Assembly: GCA_021826225.1 (NCBI GenBank)
Contig: JAKBAV010000013.1
Coordinates: forward strand, 1 to 35,985
Direction of reading: 5' to 3'
Length of the DNA stretch: 35,985 bases
DNA from: Pseudomonadota bacterium
GTDB lineage: Bacteria > Pseudomonadota > Alphaproteobacteria > Acetobacterales > Acetobacteraceae
Below, one piece after another: positions 17,319-25,700 of the stretch. The notes beneath the pieces were generated by a model, which saw only the letters and a program-made list of their open reading frames with translations, ran no database searches and was not told where the DNA came from. Position 1 is the stretch's first letter. Every line of letters starts with the position of its first letter. Position numbers and translations under genes: made by a program.

Positions 17319-18690
17319 ACTCACGGATGAAGCGGGCCGCCTTGCCAGCCTGCGCCGCTATGAGCTGCTCGATACACCGCCCGAAGCCAATTTTGACAAG
17401 ATCACCCAGCTTGTGAAAACCGTGCTGAACGTGCCGATCGCGGCGGTATCGCTGATCGACGCGGACCGGCAATGGTTCAAATCCTGTATCGGGCTTGAAG
17501 TGCGCGAAACGGCGCGGGATATCTCGTTCTGCACGCACACCATCAAGGCGCGCCACCCGCTGGTCGTCAGCGATGCGGCGCAGGACCCGAAATTCGCGCA
17601 GAATCCGCTGGTACTCGGCCCGCCTTTCATCGCAAGCTATGCCGGCGCGCCGCTTATCTCGCCGGAGGGCTATGTTCTCGGCTCGCTCTGCGCCATCGAT
17701 ACGGTGCCGCGCCAGTTCGATGACTGGCAGATCGACGTGCTGAAAAGCTTCGCAGCCCTGGTTGTCGATGAATTCGAACTCCGCCGGCTGTCCCATACCG
17801 ACAGGCTGACCGGCGCCCATAGCCGCCGCGCTTTGCTGGCCGAGGCGGAACGGTCAATTTCGCAATTTTCCAGGAACAGCGTGCCAAGCTCGATCGTGAG
17901 CTTCGATATCGATCATTTCACACAATATAATGAGACTTACGGCCATGCCGCCGGGGATGAGGTACTGCGCGCCGTCGCCGCCCTGCTCATGGAGGCGATC
18001 CGGCCCGGTGACATTCTGGCACGCCTCGGCGGCGATGAATTCGCGCTGCTGCTGAGCCTGACCGATATAGATCAGGCCGCGCAGGCCACGGAACGCTGCC
18101 GCGCCGCCATTGCCGGGATGACCTTCCCGCATGACCCGCAACTGCGCGTGACCGCGAGTTTTGGCATAGCGGCGCTCGCCCCTGGCTGCCTTACCGCCGA
18201 TCATTGGCTGGCCAATGCGGATACGGCGCTGACCGAGGCCCGGCGCACCGGCGGCAATCAAAGCTGCGTGCATGTCGAGGCGCCGCCGGAGGATGACGAG
18301 GATTGCATTCTGCTTCGGCTGTCCGAGAGCGCGGAGATCGAAGATGAACTCGAGGCGGAAGCCGACGATGAACTCGAAGACGATATCGAACTGCACAAAT
18401 ATTCCATTGAACCGCTAACTCGCGGTCTTTGGCGCAGATTGCGGCGTGCGCGCAGCGTGCGGGCGGCAAAGACCGGAAGGCTGGCTTATGGCGGCATGCA
18501 GCCGGGCATGGTGAACTGCCAGATTTTACACCTTCGCGAAGGCGGCGTCCGTGTCGAAACCAGCGCGAAGCTGTCGCCCATGCCGGAATTCTTTTCCGTG
18601 GAATTCTCAGGCATCTATTGCCGCGCCACAATCGGTGCGACGGAAGGCTACGAGATCGATCTGGAATTCATTTTTGATGGGGATGATTAA
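17305..18690 (+). CDS. GAF-GGDEF-PilZ diguanylate cyclase
   Basis: This is a 461-residue cytoplasmic signalling protein. A GAF domain (about 15-160) follows the RYELLDTPPEANFD start common to GAF-GGDEF proteins. The GGDEF domain (about 165-325) has its active site LGGDEF at 241-246, and the inhibitory I-site RPGD (233-236) sits exactly five residues before it. So it should make c-di-GMP and be product-inhibited. An acidic linker (about 328-365) leads to a C-terminal region (about 375-461) with clustered arginines and NCQILHLREGGVRVE, the shape of a PilZ domain but with the D-x-S-x-x-G motif altered. The ATG at 17305 has GAAGGA well placed; ATG 17299 is too close to it. The 3' end overlaps the converging epimerase by 23 bases. 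Confidence 0.88.
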   Translation: MHQTKLTDEAGRLASLRRYELLDTPPEANFDKITQLVKTVLNVPIAAVSLIDADRQWFKSCIGLEVRETARDISFCTHTIKARHPLVVSDAAQDPKFAQNPLVLGPPFIASYAGAPLISPEGYVLGSLCAIDTVPRQFDDWQIDVLKSFAALVVDEFELRRLSHTDRLTGAHSRRALLAEAERSISQFSRNSVPSSIVSFDIDHFTQYNETYGHAAGDEVLRAVAALLMEAIRPGDILARLGGDEFALLLSLTDIDQAAQATERCRAAIAGMTFPHDPQLRVTASFGIAALAPGCLTADHWLANADTALTEARRTGGNQSCVHVEAPPEDDEDCILLRLSESAEIEDELEAEADDELEDDIELHKYSIEPLTRGLWRRLRRARSVRAAKTGRLAYGGMQPGMVNCQILHLREGGVRVETSAKLSPMPEFFSVEFSGIYCRATIGATEGYEIDLEFIFDGDD

Positions 18691-19576
18691 GGCCGCCACC
18701 TTCTTCCCCGAGAATGGCGGCCAGGCCCTCGCGATAGCTTGGGTAGCGCCAGGCGATGCCTAAAAGCCGCTTGGTCCGCGCCGCGCAGACCTTGCGGTTA
18801 TCGGCCCAGAAACTCCGCGCCATGGGGGACATCGCCGCCACGGCCTGCGCGAACGGCACTGGCGGGGGTGGTACCACCCCCAGCAGTCGCGCCGCCTCGC
18901 ACAGCACGTCGGCGCTGGCGGCCGGTTCGTCATCGGCGAAATTGAAAATGCCGCTCGCCTCCTGGCGCATCGCCGCGAGCACACCCTGGGCGATGTCATC
19001 GCGGTGGATGCGGCCGAACAGATGACCGGGCCTGACCACATGCCGCCCCTGCCCCGCGCGCAAATCATCGAACATCGAGCGGCCCGGGCCATAAATGCCG
19101 GCCAGGCGGAAAATGGCGATGCCGAGCGGCTGGTCTGTCTCGGGCCCGGCCGTCAGTGCCGCCGCGTCATCCGAGCGGGTGAAATTACGCCAGGCCCATT
19201 CCGCGGCGACGCGGCGGCGCGTGCGCTCGGCACCGGGATTGGGCGGGCTGGTCTCGTCCACCCAGGCGCCATTGGCATCGCCATACACCCCCGTGGTCGA
19301 CAGATACCCGAGCCAGCGCAAATTTGCGGCCGCCGCCAAGGCCTCGCGGTAGCGGGCGAGCACCGGGTCGCCATGCTCATCGGGCGCCGCGGTGGTAATA
19401 ACGTGGGTCGCGGCCGCGATGGCGGCGGCGGCGCGGTTGAAGGGGATGAGCGCCCCCCCCGGCATGGGCGCCTGTTCGGCGCTTCGCGTGGTCGCGGTCA
19501 CGCTGTATCCCGCCGCCAGGGCCGCCTGGGCAATGGCGCGTCCGCAATAGCCGAGGCCGAAAATGAGCAGGTTCAT
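18668..19576 (-). CDS. NAD(P)-dependent epimerase-like protein (YeeZ type)
   Basis: This 302-residue extended SDR begins MNLLIFGLGYCGRAIAQ, with the Rossmann glycine motif at 8-13. It continues with STTGVYGDANGAWVDET (substrate side Tyr), IFRLAGIYGPGRS and HRDDIAQGVLAAM. This matches YeeZ-like atypical SDRs, which lack a proven reaction. I chose the ATG at 19576 over a TTG at 19609 because GGGAAGA lies upstream of it and the fold begins there. The gene ends inside the 3' end of the diguanylate cyclase gene on the other strand, a 23-base tail-to-tail overlap. Its product could act on nucleotide sugars, but nothing in the sequence proves that. Confidence 0.83.
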   Translation of the reverse strand: MNLLIFGLGYCGRAIAQAALAAGYSVTATTRSAEQAPMPGGALIPFNRAAAAIAAATHVITTAAPDEHGDPVLARYREALAAAANLRWLGYLSTTGVYGDANGAWVDETSPPNPGAERTRRRVAAEWAWRNFTRSDDAAALTAGPETDQPLGIAIFRLAGIYGPGRSMFDDLRAGQGRHVVRPGHLFGRIHRDDIAQGVLAAMRQEASGIFNFADDEPAASADVLCEAARLLGVVPPPPVPFAQAVAAMSPMARSFWADNRKVCAARTKRLLGIAWRYPSYREGLAAILGEEGGGLNHPHQK

Positions 19577-19778
19577 GCGCCATCTTCCCGTCCGGCGGGG
19601 CGGCGTCAAGCTTTGCCGGCGGGGTGACGACCTAACCGAAAATTAAGGTGGGCCGCCGACGAACCCGCTTGAAGCGCCGCCTGCGAAATAACATTTGCAT
19701 TAACAACGGGAATGGCACCACCGGCCCTGAATATCCCGCCTCAGAGCGTCTACCCGAACGTCCACTCAGGAGAGAAAA

Positions 19779-20951
19779 ATGCGCCGAATGCGACTTGCCG
19801 CCCCGCTGATGCTGGGGCTGGCTGCTGCCGCCATGCCGGCCTTGCAGGCACGGGCCCAGATATCCATCAGTTTCTCGGTCACCGTGGCACCGCCGTTTTT
19901 GCCGGTTTACGCGCAGCCACCGCTCCCCGCGCAGGGCTATATCTGGGCGCCGGGCTATTGGGCGTGGGATAACGCGGCGGGCTATTACTGGGTTCCGGGC
20001 ACCTGGGTACTGCCGCCGCAACCTGGGCTGTTGTGGACCCCGGGCTACTGGGGCTATGACGGGCTGCATTACCGCTGGCATGACGGCTACTGGGGCCAGC
20101 ATGTCGGGTTCTATGGCGGCGTGAATTACGGCTATGGCTATTTCGGGAATGGCTATCAGGGCGGCTACTGGCAGCACGACAATTTCTATTATAACCGTAA
20201 CGTCAATAATTTCGGCAACATGCGTGTCGATCATGCGTATGATCGCCCGGTGAGCCGTGGTGGGGATGGCCGTGTCAGCTATAATGGCGGAAATGGCGGC
20301 ATTCCGGTGCGCCCGAGCCAGCAGGAAATGGACTGGCGCAACCAGCAGCATGTCGAGGCAACAGCCAACCAGCGCCGCCAGGAGCAGATGGCCGCGCGCA
20401 ACCGCGATATGTTCGCCGCCCAGAACCATGGCGTGCCGCCCATAGCGGCAACCCGCCGGCCGGCGGATTTTACCTCGCACAATATTGAGCGCGCCAGTAA
20501 CGCGCCGGTGCCAGTGCCGGGTGTGCCACGTCCTGGCAATCCGATGATGCCACAGCGCCCGGACCAGGGCATGATGCAGCAGCGCCCAAACCAAGGCGTG
20601 GCGCCACAGCGCCCAAACCAAGGTGTTGCGCCACAGCGCCCGTACCAGGGCATGGCGCCACAGCGCCAAAATCCGAGTATGATGCCGCAGCGTCCCGACC
20701 AGGGTGCCCAGCAGCGCCCCGATCAGGGCATGATGCAGCAGCGTGCGCCGAACATGATGGCGCCGCAACGCCCGCAGGCGCCAATGCCATATGCGGTAAC
20801 ACCGGGCGGCGGCGGGATGAATCGCACGCAGGGAATGAACGCCCCGCAACACATGCAGCAAGCGCCCCGCCCGCCGGCACAAGATCCTCAGCGGCAGGAT
20901 AATCGCCCCGGACCCGGCCAGAACCAGCAGGACCAGCAGAACCACAAATAG
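19779..20951 (+). CDS. Secreted YXWGXW-repeat protein with Gln/Pro-rich repeat tail
   Basis: This 390-residue protein has a Sec signal peptide ending near ARAQ (residue 27). Residues 50-135 are rich in Tyr, Trp and Gly with repeated APGYWAWD, TPGYWGYDG and DGYWG units, the YXWGXW-type repeat seen in cell-envelope proteins of Acetobacteraceae and Burkholderiales. A middle region with QEMDWRNQQ and QRRQEQMAARNRDMF is helical and charged. From about 257 to 332 comes a run of 9-residue repeats of the form QRPxQGxxP, and the tail is Gln/Pro-rich. No enzymatic motif is present; a surface or outer-membrane structural role is inferred. A clear ribosome binding site (GGAGAG) precedes the ATG. Nothing firm was recognised in the 202 bases upstream. 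Confidence 0.8.
   Translation: MRRMRLAAPLMLGLAAAAMPALQARAQISISFSVTVAPPFLPVYAQPPLPAQGYIWAPGYWAWDNAAGYYWVPGTWVLPPQPGLLWTPGYWGYDGLHYRWHDGYWGQHVGFYGGVNYGYGYFGNGYQGGYWQHDNFYYNRNVNNFGNMRVDHAYDRPVSRGGDGRVSYNGGNGGIPVRPSQQEMDWRNQQHVEATANQRRQEQMAARNRDMFAAQNHGVPPIAATRRPADFTSHNIERASNAPVPVPGVPRPGNPMMPQRPDQGMMQQRPNQGVAPQRPNQGVAPQRPYQGMAPQRQNPSMMPQRPDQGAQQRPDQGMMQQRAPNMMAPQRPQAPMPYAVTPGGGGMNRTQGMNAPQHMQQAPRPPAQDPQRQDNRPGPGQNQQDQQNHK
20547..20774 (+). repeat. 27-base tandem repeats inside YXWGXW gene
   Basis: Successive copies read QRPDQGMM, QRPNQGVAP, QRPNQGVAP, QRPYQGMAP, QRQNPSMMP, QRPDQGA and QRPDQGMMQ. Three adjacent copies near 20580-20660 are almost identical at the DNA level with a 27-base period. 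The array is in frame, so unit gain or loss in multiples of 27 would change length without a frameshift. Confidence 0.8.
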
Positions 20952-20958
20952 ACCGGTC

Positions 20959-20984
20959 CCCGCCCCTCTTCACCGGGGGGCGGG
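20959..20984. terminator. Hairpin between convergent genes
   Basis: CCCGCCCC (20959-20966) pairs with GGGGCGGG (20977-20984) around a ten-base loop, in the 34-base gap between the YXWGXW gene stop and the converging GST stop. There is no T-tract, so it could serve as a weak bidirectional stop. Confidence 0.5.
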
Positions 20985-20985
20985 A

Positions 20986-21657
20986 TCAGAAGTCGAGATC
21001 GCCGTAATGCGGTGGTGGCGCCATGCCGTTCACGCGGTCCGCCAGAATCGCGCGGAAGCTGGGGCGGCATTTTATCCGCGCATACCAGTCCTTGGCCGCG
21101 GCGGAGACGGTCCAGTCCACATCGCCGAGAAAATCGAGCGATGACAGCATGGCGGCGGCGGCGAAATCAGCCAAAGTGAGATTTGGCCCGGCCAGCCAGC
21201 TGCGATGCTCGGCCAGCCAGCCGATATAGAGCAGATGCTGCTTGAGATTGGCATAGCCGGCGCGCAGCGCATTGCCATCCGGAGCCCCAAGCTTGAGGCT
21301 CTGCTTGAGTGTTTTCTCCCAGAGCAGGTTGCGCGCCACCTCGTCCCAGAATTTCTCGTCGAACCAGGCGACGAGACGCCGGGTTTCCACGCGCTCGCCC
21401 AGGCTGCTGCGCGGCAACAGGCAGATATCGGGGTAGCCTTCCTCTAGATACTCGCAGATGACCCGCGAATCCGGAATGACCAGCCCGCTATCCTCGACCA
21501 GCGTAGGCACGGTGCAGGCGGGGTTGAGCTCGAGATAGGCCGGCTGGCGTTCCCAGACTTTTTCCACCTTCAAATCGAATGGCAGGCGTTTTTCCGCCAG
21601 CACAAGCCGCACCTTGCGTGCGTAGGGCGATAGAGGGAGATGATACAGGACTCGCAT
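20986..21657 (-). CDS. Glutathione S-transferase family protein
   Basis: This 223-residue protein has a thioredoxin-like N-terminal domain (MRVLYHLPLSPYARKVR, then NPACTVPTLVEDSGLVIPDS, the cis-Pro and the glutathione gamma-glutamyl site) and a C-terminal all-helical domain with LTLADFAAAAML. The catalytic residue at the N-terminus would be Ser10 or Tyr12. The class and substrate are not identifiable. It is about 45 bases downstream of the small secreted protein gene on the same strand. Its stop is separated from the converging YXWGXW gene by 34 bases containing a hairpin. Confidence 0.88.
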   Translation of the reverse strand: MRVLYHLPLSPYARKVRLVLAEKRLPFDLKVEKVWERQPAYLELNPACTVPTLVEDSGLVIPDSRVICEYLEEGYPDICLLPRSSLGERVETRRLVAWFDEKFWDEVARNLLWEKTLKQSLKLGAPDGNALRAGYANLKQHLLYIGWLAEHRSWLAGPNLTLADFAAAAMLSSLDFLGDVDWTVSAAAKDWYARIKCRPSFRAILADRVNGMAPPPHYGDLDF

Positions 21658-21702
21658 GGACAGGACTATGCCACTGGCGCGGATGGGATAAAAGGCGGCG
21701 GG

Positions 21703-22068
21703 TTATTTCCTTGTCGCGCTGAACGCGCCGGTGCGGCCGCTCGCGCTAACCGTTCCGGCCATGTGGTCACCATTCAAAGTGCCGGAAAAATTCACGGTGA
21801 AGCTCATCATCATGAAATGCGCGGGATAGCTCCATTGCACATGGTTTCCGGCGGCATCACCCTGGCTCAGCACATGGGTCTTGCCGTTCGCGGCATCGAT
21901 GCAGATGCCGCCGAAACCCGCCGTTTTGGGCTGGAACTGGCAGTTGACGGTGAATGGCGTGCCGCTGATGCTGCCGGCAACCACCCAGGGCCCGGCAAGC
22001 TGCGCCGCCGCCGGGGATGCCAGGAAGAGACCGGGGAGCAGAACCAGGCCGGGCAGGGAATATTTCAT
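21703..22068 (-). CDS. Small secreted protein of unknown function
   Basis: This is a 121-residue protein with a Sec signal peptide (MKYSLPGLVLLPGLFLASP) and a cleavage site after AAA or AAAQ at about 22. The mature 98 residues look like a single beta domain of repeated short strands (GPWVVAGSISGTPFTVNCQF, then FSGTLNGDHMAGTVSASG), with two cysteines that could pair. The fold resembles small periplasmic lipocalin-like or beta-sandwich proteins found in Rhodospirillales. I recognise no function. It starts 11 bases after the stop of the upstream GST, so it is probably in one operon with the two GST genes. Confidence 0.65.
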   Translation of the reverse strand: MKYSLPGLVLLPGLFLASPAAAQLAGPWVVAGSISGTPFTVNCQFQPKTAGFGGICIDAANGKTHVLSQGDAAGNHVQWSYPAHFMMMSFTVNFSGTLNGDHMAGTVSASGRTGAFSATRK

Positions 22069-22079
22069 GGCGTGGGGGC

Positions 22080-22697
22080 CTAATCCAGATTTGGCTTGTG
22101 GCCGGGCTCGGCCTTGGCCATGGCGGCTTGAAATGCCGGGCGCGCGCCAATGCGCTGCAGATAGGCGCGGATATTGGGCATTCCGGAAATATCGCGCCTG
22201 GAGAAGGCGCGCAGCCTGGTCAGGGGAAAGCCCATGAGGATATCGGCTGCCGTGAACTCGTCGCCTGCGAAATAATCCGCTTCACCCAGCCTCTGCTCGG
22301 CCAGGGCGAAGGCGATGTCCGTGCGCGCGCTGGCCGGCTCCGCGCCGAGGCGTTTGGCGGTCATGTCCATCATGAAGGCCGGCAGGATTGAGCCGTTGGC
22401 GTAATGCAGCCAGAACAGATACGGCGCGAAACCGGCATCATCGGGGCCCAGCAGAAGCCGGCCGCCGGCATGGCGCCGGGCGATGTATTCGACGATGGCG
22501 CCGGTTTCGGCCAAAGTGACATCGCCATCGGTGATGATGGGAGCGGTGCCGGTCGGGTGGAGCGCCTTATAGGCGGGCGGTGCGGCCATGCTCGGCTCGC
22601 GCTCGTAGCGGATAAGCTCGTAAGGCAGACCCAGCTCCTCGCAGAGCCAGATGATACGCTCGGATTGCGACATGCCGAGATGGTGGATGGTGAGCAT
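22080..22697 (-). CDS. Glutathione S-transferase family protein
   Basis: This 205-residue GST begins MLTIHHLGMSQSERIIWLCE, with Ser/His candidates near the glutathione thiol site. It continues with HPTGTAPIITDGDVTLAETGAI (cis-Pro and the Glu-Thr of the gamma-glutamyl site) and a helical C-terminal domain (FTAADILMGFPL). It is not closely similar to the GST 0.4 kb downstream, so it is not a recent duplicate. I chose the ATG at 22697 because AAGGGA lies nine bases upstream; a longer frame to 22751 would start inside a hairpin and lacks GST features. It lies downstream of gltB on the same strand, separated by a strong hairpin. Confidence 0.87.
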   Translation of the reverse strand: MLTIHHLGMSQSERIIWLCEELGLPYELIRYEREPSMAAPPAYKALHPTGTAPIITDGDVTLAETGAIVEYIARRHAGGRLLLGPDDAGFAPYLFWLHYANGSILPAFMMDMTAKRLGAEPASARTDIAFALAEQRLGEADYFAGDEFTAADILMGFPLTRLRAFSRRDISGMPNIRAYLQRIGARPAFQAAMAKAEPGHKPNLD

Positions 22698-22723
22698 GGT
22701 GGCGTTTCCCTTATTTTCGCCGG

Positions 22724-22767
22724 AGCCTACACGCGGGCTGCGCCGGCACACAACCCGCGTGTAGGCT
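22724..22767 (-). terminator. Perfect 14-bp hairpin after gltB
   Basis: AGCCTACACGCGGG (22724-22737) and CCCGCGTGTAGGCT (22754-22767) are exact reverse complements with a 16-base loop. On the minus strand the hairpin begins immediately after the gltB TGA and ends 26 bases before the downstream GST start. No clean T-tract follows (TCCGGCG then AAAAT), so it could be a terminator, an RNA stabiliser, or both. Confidence 0.6.
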
Positions 22768-25700
22768 TCAGGCGTTTACCGCCGCCGCCGTCTCGTCCAG
22801 CGGCACCGGCAGGTATTTGATGAACTCCTTCGGCACGACCTGCCAGAAATGCGGAAATTCACGGTCCCAGTCATTGAGCAGGGTCGCGGCATAGCGGCTC
22901 TCGGTTTCGGCCGTGTGGCGCTCCACCAGCGTTTTCAGCACACCGGCCCAGTAAGGGCTGGCGACGCGCTGCCAATGCAGGGATTCCGGGTTGACGCGCA
23001 TTTCGAATTTCTGCTCGCGGTCATACACAAAGGCGATGCCGCCGGTGAAGCCGGCGCCGAAATTCTCGCCCACCTCGCCCAGTACCGCCACCATGCCGCC
23101 GGTCATGTACTCGCAGCCGTTGCAGCCAATGCCTTCAACCACCGCGGTCGCCCCGGAATTACGCACGGCGAAACGCTCGCCAGCCCGCCCGGCCGCGAAC
23201 AGCGCGCCGGAAGTGGCGCCATACAGCACGGTATTGCCGATGATGGTATTGAGGTTGGTCTTGAGCTTCGAGGACGGCCCGGTACGCACCACGATGGTGC
23301 CGCCGGACAGGCCCTTGCCGACATAGTCATTGGCATCGCCCAGCACTTCCAGCTTCAACCCGGTTACGGCAAAAGCGCCGAGCGACTGCCCGGCCGAGCC
23401 GCGCAGGCGGACCGTGACATGATCCGGCTGTAATTTGACCTTGCGGTACTTGGCCACGATCTGAGAGCTGAATTTCGTGCCGATGGCGCGATGCGTGTTG
23501 CGGATATTATACTGCAACTGCATCTTCTCCCCGCTCGTGAAAAACGGCGCGGCATCCTCGATCATCTGCGCGTCCAGCGTCTCCGGCACCTCGTTTCGCC
23601 CCTCACGCGTGCAGTAGCGCGCATGCGGCCCGGGATCGGCCTGGGCGAGGATGGGGTTGAGGTCGAGATCGTCGAGATATTCCGCCCCGCGGCTCACCTG
23701 ATGCAGCAGATCGGTGCGGCCGATAATCTCCTTCAGGCTGCGGAAGCCAAGCCAGGCGAGCAGCTCGCGCACCTCCTCGGCGATGAAGGAGAACAGGTTG
23801 ATGACCTTTTCCGGCGTGCCCTCGAATTTCGCGCGCAAGGCTTCATCCTGGGTGCAGACGCCGACCGGGCAGGTGTTGGAATGGCATTGCCGAACCATGA
23901 TGCAGCCCATCGCCACCAGACTCGCCGTGCCGATGCCGAACTCCTCGGCCCCCAGCATGGCGGCGATTACCACATCGCGCCCGGTCTTCAACCCGCCATC
24001 GGTGCGCAGCACCACCTGGTGGCGCAGCCGGTTGAGCATGAGCACCTGATGCGCCTCGGCCAGGCCCATCTCCCATGGCATGCCGGCATATTTCACGCTC
24101 GATTGCGGCGAGGCGCCGGTGCCGCCGACATGGCCCGAGACCAAAATCGCATCCGCCTTGGCCTTCGCCACGCCGGCCGCGATGGTGCCGATGCCGGACC
24201 GGGAAACCAGTTTCACACAAACCGTCGCGCGCGGGTTGATCTGCTTCAGATCATAGATGAGCTGCGCCAGATCCTCGATGGAATAGATATCGTGATGCGG
24301 CGGCGGAGAAATCAGCGTCACCCCCGGCGTGGCATGGCGCAGCCTGGCGATGAGTTCGGTCACCTTGAAGCCGGGTAGCTGCCCGCCCTCACCCGGCTTC
24401 GCGCCCTGCGCCACCTTGATCTCGATTTCCCGGCAATCGTTCAGATATTCGGCTGTGACACCGAAACGCCCGGAGGCGATCTGCTTGATCGCGGACGAGG
24501 CATTATCGCCATTGGCGCGCGGCTCCGCCCGCGCCGGGTCTTCGCCGCCCTCGCCTGAATCAGAACGCGCGCCGATGCGGTTCATCGCAATCGATAATGT
24601 CTCATGCGCTTCGGGCGACAGCGCACCGAGCGAAATGCCTGGCGCGAGCAGGCTTTTACGAATTTCGGTGATGCTCTCGACCTCATCCACCGAAATGGAA
24701 TTAAGCCCGTCGGAGCGGAAATCGAGCAGGTCGCGCAGCGCGACCGGCTTCTGCTTACGCACCATTTCAGAATAGCGCTTATAGGCCTTGTAGCTGTTGG
24801 TCCCGACCGCGGTCTGCAGCAGATGGATGGCGTTATTGTCAAACGCATGCGTCTCGCCGCCATTGCGCCGCAAGCGGTACTGGCCGCCGATTTCCAGCGG
24901 CACGATGTTGCCGCTCCAGGCGGATTTATGCAGGCCAAGCACCTCATGCGCGATGCCGGGCAGGCCGATGCCGGAAATACGCGAGGGCATGCCTGGGAAA
25001 AACTCACCCACCGTGGCGCGCGAGAGGCCGATGGCCTCAAAATTATAGCCGCCGCGATAGGAGGAGATCACCGAAATGCCGAGCTTGCTCATTACCTTGA
25101 GCAGGCCCTTATCCACCGCCTTCTTGTAGCGGTACACGCATTCCTTCATGCTGAGTTTGCCGAACAGACCGCGCGCATGGCGGTCCGCGATGCATTCCTG
25201 CGCGAGATAGGCATTGACCGTGGTGGCGCCGACGCCGACCAGCACGGCGTAATAATGCACATCCAGCGCCTCGGCCGCGCGCACGTTGAGCGATGTGAAG
25301 GTCCGCAGCGACTGGCGCACGAGATGCGTATGCACAGCACCCGTTGCCAGGATCATCGGGATGGGTGCGCGTTCGGGTCCCATCGCCTCATCGGTGAGGA
25401 TGACATGGGTGCAGCCGGCACGCACGCCCTCCTCAGCCTCGCGGCGGATGCGCTCGATGGCGCGGCGCAGCCCGCCCTCGCCGTTTGCAACCTTGAACGT
25501 GCAATCGACGACGCAGGCGGCCGTACCCATCGTCTTGCGCATCGCCTCGAATTCGGCGCTCGACAGAACCGGGCTGTCCAGCTGCAACAAATTGCACTGG
25601 TCCTCATCCTCAGCGAGCACGTTGCCCAAATTTCCAAGCCGGGTTTTGAGCGACATCACGCGGGTTTCGCGGAGTGAATCAATCGCCGGGTTGGTGACCT

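Noticed and set aside
19632-20945. 437-residue minus-strand open frame opposite the YXWGXW gene
   Set aside because: It mirrors the repeats of the real gene and is rich in His, Arg and Ala. It has no start signal, and the opposite frame has a clear signal peptide and known repeat motif.
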